Shown here in pieces: positions 18,982 to 29,606 of a stretch of DNA of 64,000 nucleotides (its first letter is position 1; each line of letters starts with the position of its first letter). The notes below the pieces were generated by a model. It ran no database searches and was not told the DNA's origin. It worked only from the letters and a program-made list of their open reading frames with translations. Source of the stretch: Sugiyamaella lignohabitans. Lineage: Eukaryota; Ascomycota; Dipodascomycetes; Dipodascales; Trichomonascaceae. Both the position numbers and the translations under genes were made by a program. The stretch is from the NCBI RefSeq assembly GCF_001640025.1, contig NC_031672.1, positions 2,852,001 to 2,916,000 of the forward strand. Direction: 5' to 3'.

Positions 18982-21900
18982 CTAAGTCAAGTCCATGAGC
19001 ATGAGCTGCTCGTCGGGGTCGAAGCCAGACATGTCGAGCCCGCCGCCGAGAGCCAGCTCGTCTTCGCCCATTCCCATGCCCATTCCCATGTCAAGGTCGG
19101 CCATGAGATTCATGTCATCGAGGGCGCCGGTGTCAAGGTCGCCGTTCGGGTCGATGGCGTCGTTGCTGGCTCCGTCGTTGTTGGCACCATCGGTGGCCGT
19201 GAGAGGTTGTACGTCGCCTCCTGAGGTCGCTCCTGATTGTATATTCGCGATGCCATTTCCAATACTGGTGGTGCCGTTATTGATTCCGTCGAGGTTGACG
19301 GCGGATTCCAGCAGAGCGTCTACAGCGAGTCCGTCGGCAATGTCGTCTTCGTTGTCAATATCGTCGTTGCCAGTCAGAGCAGGTTGTGATTTTTCTTGCT
19401 GAGCACGGAACGCCTGGATACAACTGATACGTTTTTTCAGTTTTTGAAAGCTGCCAATTAAAAGATCAGTGTTGGTGGCAGCAGCAGTTGTGGACGTTAA
19501 TGTCCCATTGACAGCACTAGAACTGCCATTGGTGGCATTGGTACGATCACGTCTCTTCTGAACACGCTGCTGGGTCACACATTCATCGGAAATGCTCTCG
19601 ACCAGCTCCAACAGGGATGAGTCGATTTGGTCGGACTTTCTTCGCCGGTCGTGTTCTCCTAGAGTGTCCATTATCATGACGATGCCCGAGATTACATCCA
19701 TAGCATACTCAAAAGAACCCTGTGCTTCAGCAAAATCAAGTTCGTCCAAAAACAGATCCAGTAATTTACGTGACCCCAGAATATCGACAGATATCGAGAA
19801 ACAGCCTAACACAAATCCAGGTGCTCCACTTATATGACCTTGGTCTAATGCTTGGATCCATCCGACGAGAATGTTGATGGTATCTTTAATAGTTGTGACC
19901 AGACTGTTAGTGCTTGGAATGGTAGGAGCAAACTTGCCTGTACTAGTGACGTGTGGTTCAAGTGCTATTAACAACTGGTCGATTGTATTGTGTTCTTTAG
20001 AAGTACGGTTTTTTAAGTCTATTAGTGAAGCTTTCAACTCGCTGGATATGATTGTGAGAATGATTTTGTGGATATTAGTGGCTTCAGGTGATAATCCTGA
20101 TGGGGATACCAAGAATACCAACACAAAAAGCACATGGGACAGGTCTTGTGATGCTGATGACGACAACCACAAACAATCACTCAAATATCTGAAAGCTGCT
20201 AACAGTGTTGGTAGCAGGAATGGTTGTAGGAAATAGTCCAGGCCTCCTCGAAGGGTGTCTTGGTCTATAATTTCAGCGGCACAGGCAGCGATTGACTGCT
20301 GAAAGATCGATGGTACAAGAAGCGTGAGCTCTTTGATCGAAGACAAACGCATCAGGTCATCGCTGATACCGCCAGAATCGTACAGAGCAGAGATCCAACC
20401 TCCAAGCAACACTTTACGATCTTCTGACATGTCGTCAACCACAATGGCATCTCTCACTCCATCCAAAACACAGCTCAACCAGAACGAGTTCTGTGTTTCT
20501 GGATCATCGCTCTTTCCGTTTACATCAACAGCCATGCTATCGTCCGAATTATCATTTGCAGGAGATGTTCCATTTTTAGCGTGTTGCCCATTTATGTTGG
20601 TCATTAGATCATCCTTGTTCAGAGGATATCTCTCATAAACAAGCTCAATAAATAAAATTACGCTTCCCAGATGCGAGTATACTTCCTGGAAATCGTTTTC
20701 GTCCTCGTCCTCTTTCCAGTGATCGAGGAACTTGATTAGTGGCACTATTAGTGATGCTGGTGTGATATGAAGGAACAGGATATCCAGCATATCGGTATTC
20801 AGACTTAACGCTTGACACAGCCGACTCAGCGACGCGGTGTTTTGATTGCCGTTGTCGGTGCTATCATCGGCCCATCCTTCTACAAACTTGAGTAGACCCC
20901 TGGCGATTCGCTGTTGGCGATACCCATCGATATTGTCAAAACTCTGCACCAACCATAGAATAGTGCTATTTTCAAAAGTCACATGCTCTGGGTTCTCGGT
21001 AAATGCAACATTAAACAGATCATTGATATTAATTTGGGTGATGCCATCTTTTCGAAGCAGGAAGTTAGACCGAGCTGGGCCATACGACGGTTTTGTATTG
21101 TCTTCCACGACATTAGCATCTGCTCCTAACGTCTGTTGTAATGAGTCTGGTTTAATAAGGCCCATATCTACACAGGCTTTGAGGAATTCATGGCGAATGT
21201 CACTGGTTGTCGAAGGAAACGACGAAAACATCTCGTCCAAAACGTCTCCTCCTCCATATACACGCAGAAGGTTCACTGTACCACGATCGAGCATGGCAAT
21301 TGGTCGACAGATGGCTGATTCAAATGGATATGGATCAGTACTGTCATTTGCACTACTAGATCCATCTTTATCTTTTCCCCTACTGCTATCACTGCCGCTA
21401 TCACCATTACCACTACTGCTCTTGTCGTTATTTCCCTGTAATCGTCGTATGATAAGAGGCAGTCGTTTGCCTATAAAGCCCTTCCAGAGAGGGACATACA
21501 TTGGCGAGTCTTTACGTTGTAAAGCCACTGCCAGACAGTCGAACGCTGTTGTTATAAGTTTGCTCACTATCGACAAAGAGTTTTGACCACCGAAAAAGAT
21601 ATTCAGTTCGCGAATAAACGTGGCTCCCTGGATTTTCGACACCGTCAACATCAGACTCTCGAGCCAGAGAATGCGATATGCTCTAGAATTCTTGATTGCC
21701 GTATTAGAACCACCCAAACCGCTAATAGAACCAGTACCTACTGCTGTACCATTGATCCCAGTGGCAGCACCTAAAGCCAAACTCAGACTGTCGGTCCCAG
21801 AAGCTCCATCAACATTACTTTGATCATCAAGAATGGATTTAAACGAGTTTTTCACGAGCTGTTCCAAATAAGGGTCACTTTTACCAATAAGTTTTTTGCC

Positions 21901-22485
21901 ATAAACTCTTTTTAACGACACTTGAAACTGGCTAAACCCTGTTTTATCAGACCCAGCATCACTGCTCACTTGACCCACTAGTAGCGAGCTAGTAACATGA
22001 CCCGATTCTGCCAGTTTTACAAGAAAATACGCCAGTGCTTTAAACTCGAGCAATTGCTGTTTCTCCGGGGCATTGGACAAACTGATCATATAATGAGCCA
22101 GTACCGAGCCCAATTGACCCATTATCGACGACAGCCCCAGATTATTCCACGAACCTACCGACTTGGCAATAAATATCAGCACATCGCTCTTAGCCCTGCT
22201 ATTAAGACTCGATTTTTCCAGATACTGAATCAAACTTGGCAGAGGCAGCAGACTCTTTGGATCCGAGGCCAGTGCACAAATATACTCGAGAAAAAGAGGA
22301 TCCAAGGGCCCCGTGTCGACAGCAGCAGAAAACAGACCCCGACCAGAGTCGTCGGACGACTCGAAATCACATGTCTCTTGCAACTGGCCACAAAACTTGA
22401 CAAACAATGGCCAGTTCCACCGCTTCAGCAGACACGCCTTGACCAGCTTCTCCAGTTTCTCCACCGAACTCAGCGACTGCGTCAT
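18982..22485 (-). CDS. MED5: Mediator complex subunit 5 (Nut1-like)
   Basis: The protein has 1167 residues from ATG 22485-22483 (a GTG two codons upstream is not used). The N-terminus (VEKLEKLVKACLLKRWNWPL, then FVKFCGQLQETCDF) and the long alpha-helical body without membrane segments match the fungal Med5/Nut1 family; S. cerevisiae Nut1 has 1132 residues. Med5 sits in the Mediator tail, which passes activator signals to RNA polymerase II. Species-specific inserts are Ser/Gly/Asp-rich (about 365-390). The C-terminus is Met/Asp/Gly-rich and acidic (DLDMGMGMGMGEDELALGG). A GC element lies 45 bp past the stop and another 144 bp upstream of the ATG. Assignment rests on overall resemblance and length, not on a catalytic motif. 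Confidence 0.75.
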   Translation of the reverse strand: MTQSLSSVEKLEKLVKACLLKRWNWPLFVKFCGQLQETCDFESSDDSGRGLFSAAVDTGPLDPLFLEYICALASDPKSLLPLPSLIQYLEKSSLNSRAKSDVLIFIAKSVGSWNNLGLSSIMGQLGSVLAHYMISLSNAPEKQQLLEFKALAYFLVKLAESGHVTSSLLVGQVSSDAGSDKTGFSQFQVSLKRVYGKKLIGKSDPYLEQLVKNSFKSILDDQSNVDGASGTDSLSLALGAATGINGTAVGTGSISGLGGSNTAIKNSRAYRILWLESLMLTVSKIQGATFIRELNIFFGGQNSLSIVSKLITTAFDCLAVALQRKDSPMYVPLWKGFIGKRLPLIIRRLQGNNDKSSSGNGDSGSDSSRGKDKDGSSSANDSTDPYPFESAICRPIAMLDRGTVNLLRVYGGGDVLDEMFSSFPSTTSDIRHEFLKACVDMGLIKPDSLQQTLGADANVVEDNTKPSYGPARSNFLLRKDGITQININDLFNVAFTENPEHVTFENSTILWLVQSFDNIDGYRQQRIARGLLKFVEGWADDSTDNGNQNTASLSRLCQALSLNTDMLDILFLHITPASLIVPLIKFLDHWKEDEDENDFQEVYSHLGSVILFIELVYERYPLNKDDLMTNINGQHAKNGTSPANDNSDDSMAVDVNGKSDDPETQNSFWLSCVLDGVRDAIVVDDMSEDRKVLLGGWISALYDSGGISDDLMRLSSIKELTLLVPSIFQQSIAACAAEIIDQDTLRGGLDYFLQPFLLPTLLAAFRYLSDCLWLSSSASQDLSHVLFVLVFLVSPSGLSPEATNIHKIILTIISSELKASLIDLKNRTSKEHNTIDQLLIALEPHVTSTGKFAPTIPSTNSLVTTIKDTINILVGWIQALDQGHISGAPGFVLGCFSISVDILGSRKLLDLFLDELDFAEAQGSFEYAMDVISGIVMIMDTLGEHDRRRKSDQIDSSLLELVESISDECVTQQRVQKRRDRTNATNGSSSAVNGTLTSTTAAATNTDLLIGSFQKLKKRISCIQAFRAQQEKSQPALTGNDDIDNEDDIADGLAVDALLESAVNLDGINNGTTSIGNGIANIQSGATSGGDVQPLTATDGANNDGASNDAIDPNGDLDTGALDDMNLMADLDMGMGMGMGEDELALGGGLDMSGFDPDEQLMLMDLT

Positions 22486-22629
22486 AACCACACTCTACTA
22501 CACCTCGACTATTACTCGAGATCCCCCACTACGACCCCTCTACTTCACCACTTTCCTTCACACCCCAACCCCGCCATGCCGCTGCCGCGGCTGGTGTCAC
22601 GTGAAATATGTGAATAGTTGGGGGTTCGT

Positions 22630-22786
22630 GCCTCCGGCGGCTGGGGCTCCGCCCCAGACCCCGCTGCTCCTCTCGCTGCGCTCGAGTCGGGCGTCGGCCC
22701 GCCACCGCGGTTAGTGTTCCGGGACCCGAGTAAGCTCGCGAAGCGACCACCGCGGGGTCTGGGGCGGAGCCCCAGCCGCCGGAGGC
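22630..22786. repeat. Double-hairpin GC element, outward pair
   Basis: Left arm 22630-22689 is the CTCGAG type. Right arm 22734-22786 has a damaged GCTCGC/GCGACC second hairpin and an intact H1. The spacer is 44 bp. It lies upstream of MED5. Confidence 0.9.
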
Positions 22787-24439
22787 ACGACCCCAACCCG
22801 GACCCGGGGAGGGGCGAGTGATCGTCGCAGACGTGGAGGCGGCCACTGTCCCTGAGCGGGGTTAGGAAGGGCCGATCGGCCGGTGGGCAGGTCAGGCGGT
22901 GAGAGGAGGCGACGGGCTTGCGTCTGGGCTGCTGCAGTGCGACGCTGGGAGATTGCGAGAGTGAGGGTGAGAGGGGTCGGAGGGGTACATAGCGGGGGCG
23001 ACGAAGGCTCGTTAAGTGTCTGTTGATTGTTGTTGAGACGGAGAGAGAGGGGGGGAGGGGGGCGGACGAGAGGGGTCGTGTGCACGGGCCGTGGAGGGGC
23101 AGTCGTGAGAAGGATTGAGTAAGCTAATGAGACGGTTGAAAAGCGGGGCTGGGCTTTATTTGATCTAGCGATAGCGATAGCGTAGCGTAACGTGGTTGGC
23201 GCGTGGGCTACACCTGTCGGTGCTGCTGATAATACCGGTGATAGCGCTTGCACGAACCGGCCTGGTCTCGTCCAGACCGCTCATTAACTCCGGCCCCCGC
23301 CTGGATCTCGTGGGTTGCTGTTTAGTGCATTCTGGCTCAATATTGACCCGAGCAGACGCTAGCTGACGCACTGGTACACGTGGAGCAGCCCGTGAGGGGC
23401 AGAAGGGTGCCAGGTGAGGCACGGCTTATTAAAAGTGAGCTAGCCATGATAGGTTAGCGTTGATATTTGCTGATAAGAAAGGATAACGGCATTAGAAATA
23501 GGAAACAACCTGCACAACAACACCTGCACCTGCTTTATAATAGCCACCGGCGTTCACAAGCCAAGAGTCCAAAATCTAAGTTCAGCTGTCATGCCAAGCC
23601 GGAAATCTACCGTCGATTTTCCTTCAAAAAAGGCTGTCAGCATAACATATGGGTGCCCCACTCGGCCTCCGGCGGCTGGGGCTCCGCCCCAGACCCCGTG
23701 GTGCTCGCTTCGCGAGAGCAGGGGGAGGAGGGCATGTTAGTGGGGTGTACGGGCAGAAGGGAAAGCTAATGTATATATACTATATTGTACTATAGAAAAC
23801 ATAATTAGGTCAAAACTAACATCAAATACGTATACGGTCGGTTGAAAAACAATTAATAATAAGGAACGAGACAAACACCAAAATACCAAAGAAATAACAA
23901 TGCTCGGCTGCTGTTTATGAATAATTGATATGCACGGACACAGGAGTTAGCGAAATATGTATCGACAACAGACAGACAACGTAATTATGTGTTGAAGAAC
24001 CTTTAAAAGAACCTGTCCCAGTAACATACCAAACAACATAACAGCAGCCCTGTAAAATGTAGACGGAAGATGTGGAGAAAGAATATGAAGAATGAAGGTA
24101 AAGTAAGTGAAATGAATATAAAGAGAATAAAGGGGATATGAAGGATAAGCAACCAAAATATAAAGAAAATTGAACCAAAATAAAATCAAAAATAAGAAAT
24201 CAAAAAATGAGAAATCAAAAGAAAAACATAGACCGAACCATCAATAAACTGCAAAACTGTAACAACTCATAAATCATCATTGTATAGGAACCAAATATTC
24301 ACCACTTCATACCAGTCAGTCAGACAGACTGATAGACAGCTGACAGCTGACTAGTACAAAGTAATTAACACATGAACCTAAGAAAATGCAAAAAAAACTA
24401 TTTTATGCCAAACGAGTAAAACAAAAAACATCTGTCAGT
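22787..24439. other. Gene-free region between MED5 promoter side and IGO1 3' end
   Basis: The first 650 bp are G-rich without a credible gene. The part from about 23770 is A/T-rich and includes the 3' side of IGO1. One GC arm lies at 23665. I see no RNA gene. Confidence 0.45.
23665..23716 (+). repeat. Single GC arm with GCTCGC/GCGAG second hairpin
   Basis: GCCTCCGGCGG, H1 with loop TCC, then GTGCTCGCTTCGCGAG. It is preceded by G rather than the usual T. Confidence 0.85.
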
Positions 24440-24679
24440 CTACTGCCTCGCGGAGCGCATGATAGGAGTTGTACGGGGGATCGAGTCTGGTTTGGGATGC
24501 TTGGATCCCACTGAAGCGCCATGGCCTGCTTTGTTCAGAGCATAATCTCCCGAATCAAAATACTTGCGGTCATTGACTTTTCTTTGCAGCATGTCTGCTC
24601 TAGTGGGAATCTTGCCATACATGCGATACAACCGCTGTTCCTCTGGGGACAGGGTCTTGACGTCCAATTGCGAGCCCAT
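24440..24679 (-). CDS. IGO1: Endosulfine family PP2A inhibitor (Igo1/Igo2-like)
   Basis: The protein has 79 residues and is intron-free. It carries the family core LSPEEQRLYRMYGKIPT and KYFDSGDYALNKAG; FDSGDY spans 41-46. In this family the serine (here S43) is phosphorylated by the Greatwall kinase (Rim15 in yeast), turning the protein into an inhibitor of PP2A-Cdc55/B55 that promotes quiescence entry and protects certain mRNAs. It is shorter than S. cerevisiae Igo1 (168 residues), mainly because tails are missing, but the core is complete. The region past the stop is A-rich and, unusually for this window, has no GC arm within 700 bp. Confidence 0.92.
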   Translation of the reverse strand: MGSQLDVKTLSPEEQRLYRMYGKIPTRADMLQRKVNDRKYFDSGDYALNKAGHGASVGSKHPKPDSIPRTTPIMRSARQ

Positions 24680-25445
24680 TGTCGGATAAGATTACAACAA
24701 CAGTGGGTAGAATTAATTCAACTGTACGAGCCGTGGTTCGCTGGTACTGTTTTGTTTTGTTTTGTTTAGTTCTGTTCCTCAAACCTCAAATGAGTATAGA
24801 ACTTGGATTTTGAATTGGGATTTTGGATTGTGGTAGCTGGTAATAGTAATTGCCAGTAGCCTTTTCTAGCAAATTCTTGCAATTGAGATGTTTTATTCTG
24901 TTTGTTTTGTTTTGTCCTTTCTGATAACTTGTCCCAGTAGTTACTGCCTCTATAGATAAAATTCTTTTTTCCGTAGAGATAGAAAAAGGAGTTTTATTCT
25001 TTGGCCAAAAAGTTATGGGAACAGGGTGTCAAGCCAATAACAATAATAAATAGATGAACTAGGAAATTTCCGAAAACGCCGGCACAAAAAAACTCTGCCA
25101 AAGCACAAACAATGAAAAAAAAGCAGTTAGTTGTCCAAACAGACTGCCGCTAATAAATGAATACTTGAAATGAAAAATAACAAGAAGCGAAAATAAATTT
25201 GTAGAGATGAGAAAAAAGATACAAGATTTAACACTACACAAACTAAACTTTAGTGAATGCCCCCTGGTATTTATAAACTAGCCAACCCTATCAGCGACAT
25301 TTCTTTTTCCTCCGTGCAGTATCCCACGTGGTAAGGGCTTTATTCCGTAACCGGATGCGTGCATATTGTAGGTCACCGTTTGGACACCCGTTGCTTTTTC
25401 TAGATAGCGGTGAGGGTGCCATGGAGGGGTTGGAGGGGAGGGTCT

Positions 25446-25581
25446 GCCTCCGGCGGCTGGGGCTCCGCCCCAGACCCCGCTGCTCCTCTCGCTTCGCTCG
25501 AGTCGTTGCGTCGACGGTGCCAGCAGTCTCCTGCGAAGCAGGAGCTACGGGGTCTGGGGCAGAGCCCCAGCCGCCGGAGGC
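25446..25581. repeat. Canonical 136-bp double-hairpin GC element, reverse orientation
   Basis: The CTCGAG arm is on the left and the CTCCTGC-GAA-GCAGGAG arm on the right. The core reads TTGCGTCGACGGTGCCAGCAG, the reverse of the forward copies. Confidence 0.92.
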
Positions 25582-26424
25582 ACCAGGCCCGGCCCCTGTA
25601 CGAGAGAACACGCGGTGCCTGCCTAATCAAGCAGGTGGCCTGGCCGGCCGTGGGTGGTGCTGGATGCTGGGTAATCAGTAAATAATCGCAGATTATTCAG
25701 CTCGCGACCCGACTTGGACGTACCACACCACCGCTGCAGCAGAAGGGCAGACTGGCAGGTAAACAGGCAGGCAGACTGAGTGAGGACGAGTCGGGCTGTG
25801 TTTGGGTTGGTTGTGTTATAATTAATTGCGAAGGCCCAAAACATCCCCCACTAGCCCACCAGACTGTTGTAGTGGCAAGATTCGGGCAACAGTGGTCGGG
25901 GGCTGTGGCTGTGGCAAGTATCACGGGCTGGATTTGGCGCGACTTCCGGGTCTGGACTCGGCCGGGAAGTGTCCATTTCGCTGCTTCATTTGAATGGATC
26001 ACGAATAATGTCGCCCCCTCCCCTTCCTCCCTTTCCCTTTGTGACCAGCCAGCAGCAGCAGCAGCAGCGAGCAGCCGACCGGCAGCACTCAGTGACCTGC
26101 AAACAATTCCCACAGCTGCAGCGCTGCTGCTGGCAAGCAGGTTTGATGACATCCTAGCACGTCCTTATCCGGTGCTGTCAGCGGTGATTTTTGGGTTTTG
26201 ATTTATTTACTTTTGCTTTTGGATGCTGTATTTTGTTATCTGTTTTGACCATTTGTTTTTCTGTATTTTCCATATATTTATTTTTTCGAATTTTTGTCAT
26301 TTTTGGCACCGTCATCTTTTTATTTTTATTATTATATTTGGCACTCGGATATTATTTATGCAGGCCAAACGGCTTTGCTGCACACCTGTGCACCCTCGCT
26401 GGGGGCCGGCTGGGCTGGGGGTCT

Positions 26425-26576
26425 GCCTCCGGCGGCTGGGGCTCCGCCCCAGACCCCGCTGCTCCTCTCGCTTCGCTCGAGTCGTTGCGTCGACCGGCCA
26501 AGCAGTCTCCTGCGAAGCAGGAGCAACGGGGTCTGGGGCAGCGCCCCAGCCGCCGGAGGCCCCAGCCGCCGGAGGC
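26425..26576. repeat. Canonical GC element, reverse orientation, with duplicated end
   Basis: 26425-26560 is a full 136-bp element. The last 16 bases (CCCAGCCGCCGGAGGC) are repeated once more at 26561-26576, like a slippage or end-addition event. Confidence 0.9.
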
Positions 26577-27093
26577 ACCATCCCCCCCAAAAAAAAACAT
26601 TAGATTGATAATTTTTCAGGTGGCCTGGGGGCGGACGGACAATTATTTGTCAGGGAATCCACCGCATCCAGCAGCCATGCCTGCAGGCGGTAATTAAGTT
26701 CTGCTTTCACCTCGACTCAGTCGGTCAATCAGGGCTTGTGTGAAACTCAATTCGTTTGTGGATGGCTGATCTTGGGGCCCTATGTAGCCCAGATAATTAT
26801 TTCAGAGTCTGAGCCACTGTACCCACCAGCTGGCGTGAATATAATTTTATTCAATTCAATTCGTGCTAACGAGTATGTCAGTCCATTCCGGCTATGCAGC
26901 CTGCTGTCAGCGCCAGCAACCCCGTCAGCACTCACCTGCCGCTGCTGCTGCTGCCTGTGGTTGCACGCCTAACTAGGGCCCGTCCCTGCGGTACCGATGG
27001 CACGGATCCGCCTGATCGTAACAGACCCCAGGCCGGTCCCTGGCTAATACGGGGGGAGGAGTATTTGGACCGCCGGGCGGGGTGGGGGGCCCG

Positions 27094-27316
27094 GCCTCCG
27101 GCGGCTGGGGCTACGCCCCAGACCCCGCTGCTCCTCTCGCTTCGCTCGAGTCGGTGCGTTTGGGCGGTCCCCCGTAAAATAAATTTGGCTGTGTGACAGC
27201 CCATGGGTACAATTTTCCAGCCCAAATAAACCAGCTGACGGGGCTCCCCGACTCAACGACTCGAGCGAAGCGAGAGGAGCAGCGGGGTCTGGGGCGGAGC
27301 CCCAGCCGCCGGAGGC
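27094..27316. repeat. GC element pair with 103-bp spacer
   Basis: Left arm 27094-27153 (H1 loop TAC) and right arm 27257-27316, both CTCGAG type, are outward-facing. The spacer is unrelated to the canonical core. Confidence 0.9.
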
Positions 27317-27972
27317 AGACCCACCCCCGTAGGGAACGTTGCTTTTGCCGGTACCAGGAGTCAGGTAAACTTAGTTTTGCGAGCGTGCGAGGGAGGAGAG
27401 ACGAGTTCTTTAGAATTCCATTAGCGCTTTTGAAAGATATGTGGTGGTGGACTAGCAGAAATAAAAATAAATAAATATAAAAATAAATGAGAAAATTATT
27501 ATTTATAGCAAGTGGGCTATTTATTTTTTTATTCCCTCTCTAGTGTGGGATGTGATGTGAGAATTGCTGTTATCGCAATTATTTTTTGTACTTTTTTGGT
27601 AGCTAGCAGCGCGCTTTAGTGAGTAGAAGGTGAGTAAGTATTATATCCCAAAGCGACCACATATCCCCATCTGACTAGCGCTAGCCCGACTGCCTGCTTG
27701 CATGCCTGCCCCTCATGCTGCCGGTGCTGGTGCTGCTGCTGGTGCTGCTGCTGGTTTCTGCCAGATCCAGATAAGCTTTGAGTGTCTTTTGTTTCCCAAT
27801 TGGCCTAGTCTCGGTTTCTCAACACATGGGCTGCACGCACCGATCGCCCGCTGGCCAAATAATATTCACCCAACACTGGCCTCTGCCCGTGGCGCCGGTT
27901 CCTACTCGGTACACCCAGCGTCAGATGCCACAAACGGTTTGTGTGCATACACGGGTCGTGCCACAGGGAGCT

Positions 27973-28109
27973 GCCTCCGGCGGCTGGGGCTCCGCCCCAG
28001 ACTCCGCGGCTCCTGCTTCGCAGGAGATGGCTTGGACGGTGTACGCAACCGACTCGAGCGCAGCGAGAGGAGCAGCGGGGTCTGGGGCGGAGCCCCAGCC
28101 GCCGGAGGC
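27973..28109. repeat. Canonical 137-bp double-hairpin GC element
   Basis: Left arm with CTCCTGC-TTC-GCAGGAG, core ATGGCTTGGACGGTGTACGC, right arm CTCGAG type. Confidence 0.92.
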
Positions 28110-28324
28110 ACTCCCCCCCCCTGCATGCAAATCGGACTCGGTACGGGCTGACCACAGCTGGCCCCATGACAATATTAAATCCCGTGCAATCTGACCCCCC
28201 TGCAGCTCCGCATATTTGCTGTACCCACAAGAGCCGGGCTGATTAGCACCGGACTCTGGTTGCCCAGCACCCACAACTCGGGCTTGCATCCAATCCTCGG
28301 CCCGTGTGCACCGGGGCCGATGCT

Positions 28325-28444
28325 GCCTACGGCGGCTGGGGCTCCGCCCCAGACCCCGCTGCTCCTCTCGCTGCGTTCGAGTCGGTTGCGTACACGGTCC
28401 CAGCCATCTCCTGCGAAGCAGGAGCTACGGCGTCTGGGGCAGGC
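28325..28444. repeat. Canonical GC element, reverse orientation, right arm truncated
   Basis: The left arm starts GCCTACGGCGG. The core GTTGCGTACACGGTCCCAGC and the CTCCTGC hairpin are present, but the right H1 is lost after TCTGGGGCAGGC. Confidence 0.85.
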
Positions 28445-28733
28445 AAATCTCCCCCCCCCACTTCGGACTCGGGTAGTCCCGTGTAACAGCCCGGTTGGTC
28501 CTCCCTGATCATCAGGGGACCCTGCGTCACGGCGGCAGATCATCTGTCTAGCCTGTTTGAGGTCTGACAGCAGCACCGTGGTGACAACTGTCAAAATAAG
28601 TTTTATTTTATTGGCAAAAAAAAAGCTTTTCAAGTCCAAGCACGACAAAATAAGAACAGAAATAAAATTAAACTCTGATGGTCCGCTTTCACCTGGCAGC
28701 GCTCGATTGGGGCCGTTGCAGGGCTGCTTGCCT

Positions 28734-28870
28734 GCCTCCGGCGGCTGGGGCTCCGCCCCAGACCCCGTGGCTCCTGCTTCGCAGGAGTTGGCTGGGACCG
28801 TCGACAGAACCGACTCGAGCGGAGCGAGAGGAGCAGCGGGGTCTGGGGCAGAGCCCCAGCCGCCGGAGGC
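28734..28870. repeat. Canonical 137-bp double-hairpin GC element
   Basis: Left arm with CTCCTGC-TTC-GCAGGAG, core TTGGCTGGGACCGTCGACAG, right arm CTCGAG type. The best-preserved copy in the window. Confidence 0.93.
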
Positions 28871-29053
28871 ACCCGCGCCCCACCTTTTTCCCCTGATTCA
28901 CAGCTGTGGTGTCAGGGATGGGTGATTTTTTGCTGTTATTTTCCCGCTCCAAAACCCTATAAATTCAGTGCCAATTGAACTCGTATTTTATTATATTTTT
29001 TGGTCTCTCGGTCGCTGCAACTGTCACCTGTTCCTCAGGGGGAAGGGGGGTGT

Positions 29054-29105
29054 GCCTCCCGCGGCCGGGCACTGCCAGGGTCCGTGGCTCACTTCGCTTG
29101 TGGCT
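29054..29105 (+). repeat. Divergent GC arm of the CCGGGC subfamily
   Basis: GCCTCCCGCGG is followed by CCGGGC, loop ACT, GCCAGG and a damaged second hairpin (CTCACTTCGCTTGTGG). It faces the arm at 29344. Confidence 0.65.
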
Positions 29106-29343
29106 TGGATCGTGTGGTTTTAGGTTGTGCTGCTGGATTTCTGGTCTTTTGTGATTGAGAGAATGGTTGGTGAGTTTGTTCGTTGTTTTGGTGGACCCTA
29201 CATGCTGCATGTTGATTCCCCCTGAGAGGCCCGTGTCAGCTCGGCTCTCCATAATTCCTACCCAGGTCACACACCAAATTTCGACAATTCTCGAACCCAG
29301 CGGTCCTAACCGTCCCAAAAAAACCCTGGACACCCCCCAAGCA

Positions 29344-29392
29344 CTCCGCGAAGCGGAGCCACGGGTCCGGGCAGAGCCCGGCCGCCGGAGGC
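29344..29392 (-). repeat. GC arm of the CCGGGC subfamily
   Basis: H2 is the perfect stem CTCCGC, loop GAA, GCGGAG. H1 is CCGGGC, loop AGA, GCCCGG, so both sides of the stem differ from the main family yet still pair. Confidence 0.85.
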
Positions 29393-29606
29393 AGGTCCCC
29401 GGACCCTGCAGCACCGCTGCACCAATAGCCGCTGGCAGCTTCCCATGGCGGGTACGGCGCTATCGAGGGAGATGCGGGATGTTAGGGTTTCAGGATTTTT
29501 TTTTCACTTGTGCCAGCGATATATATATGTGAAGGAGATTTTTTCTTTTGTTGTGATCCTCGTGAAAAGTTTCAACAGAACAGACGAAGCCAATTAATTA
29601 TTCAAA

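Larger units (their letters stand above)
24680..29606. other. Long divergent intergenic region packed with GC elements
   Basis: This 4.9 kb separates divergently transcribed IGO1 and TCTP. I see no gene frame that is not created by GC repeats. It holds eight to nine GC loci (25446 to 29392), a CAG run near 26051-26068, a GCTGGT-type run near 27728-27755 and AT-rich stretches near 24900-25250 and 27440-27600. Confidence 0.5.

Noticed and set aside
22711..23253. Open minus-strand frame of 180 codons upstream of MED5
   Set aside because: It runs through GC-rich repeat sequence, is Pro/Thr/Arg-rich and ends in a repeat shadow. Nothing resembles a folded protein.
24680..29606. Hidden RNA or protein gene in the 4.9-kb IGO1-TCTP gap
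   Set aside because: I scanned for tRNA T arms, intron signals and conserved protein motifs and found none beyond the GC elements. Absence cannot be proven by eye.
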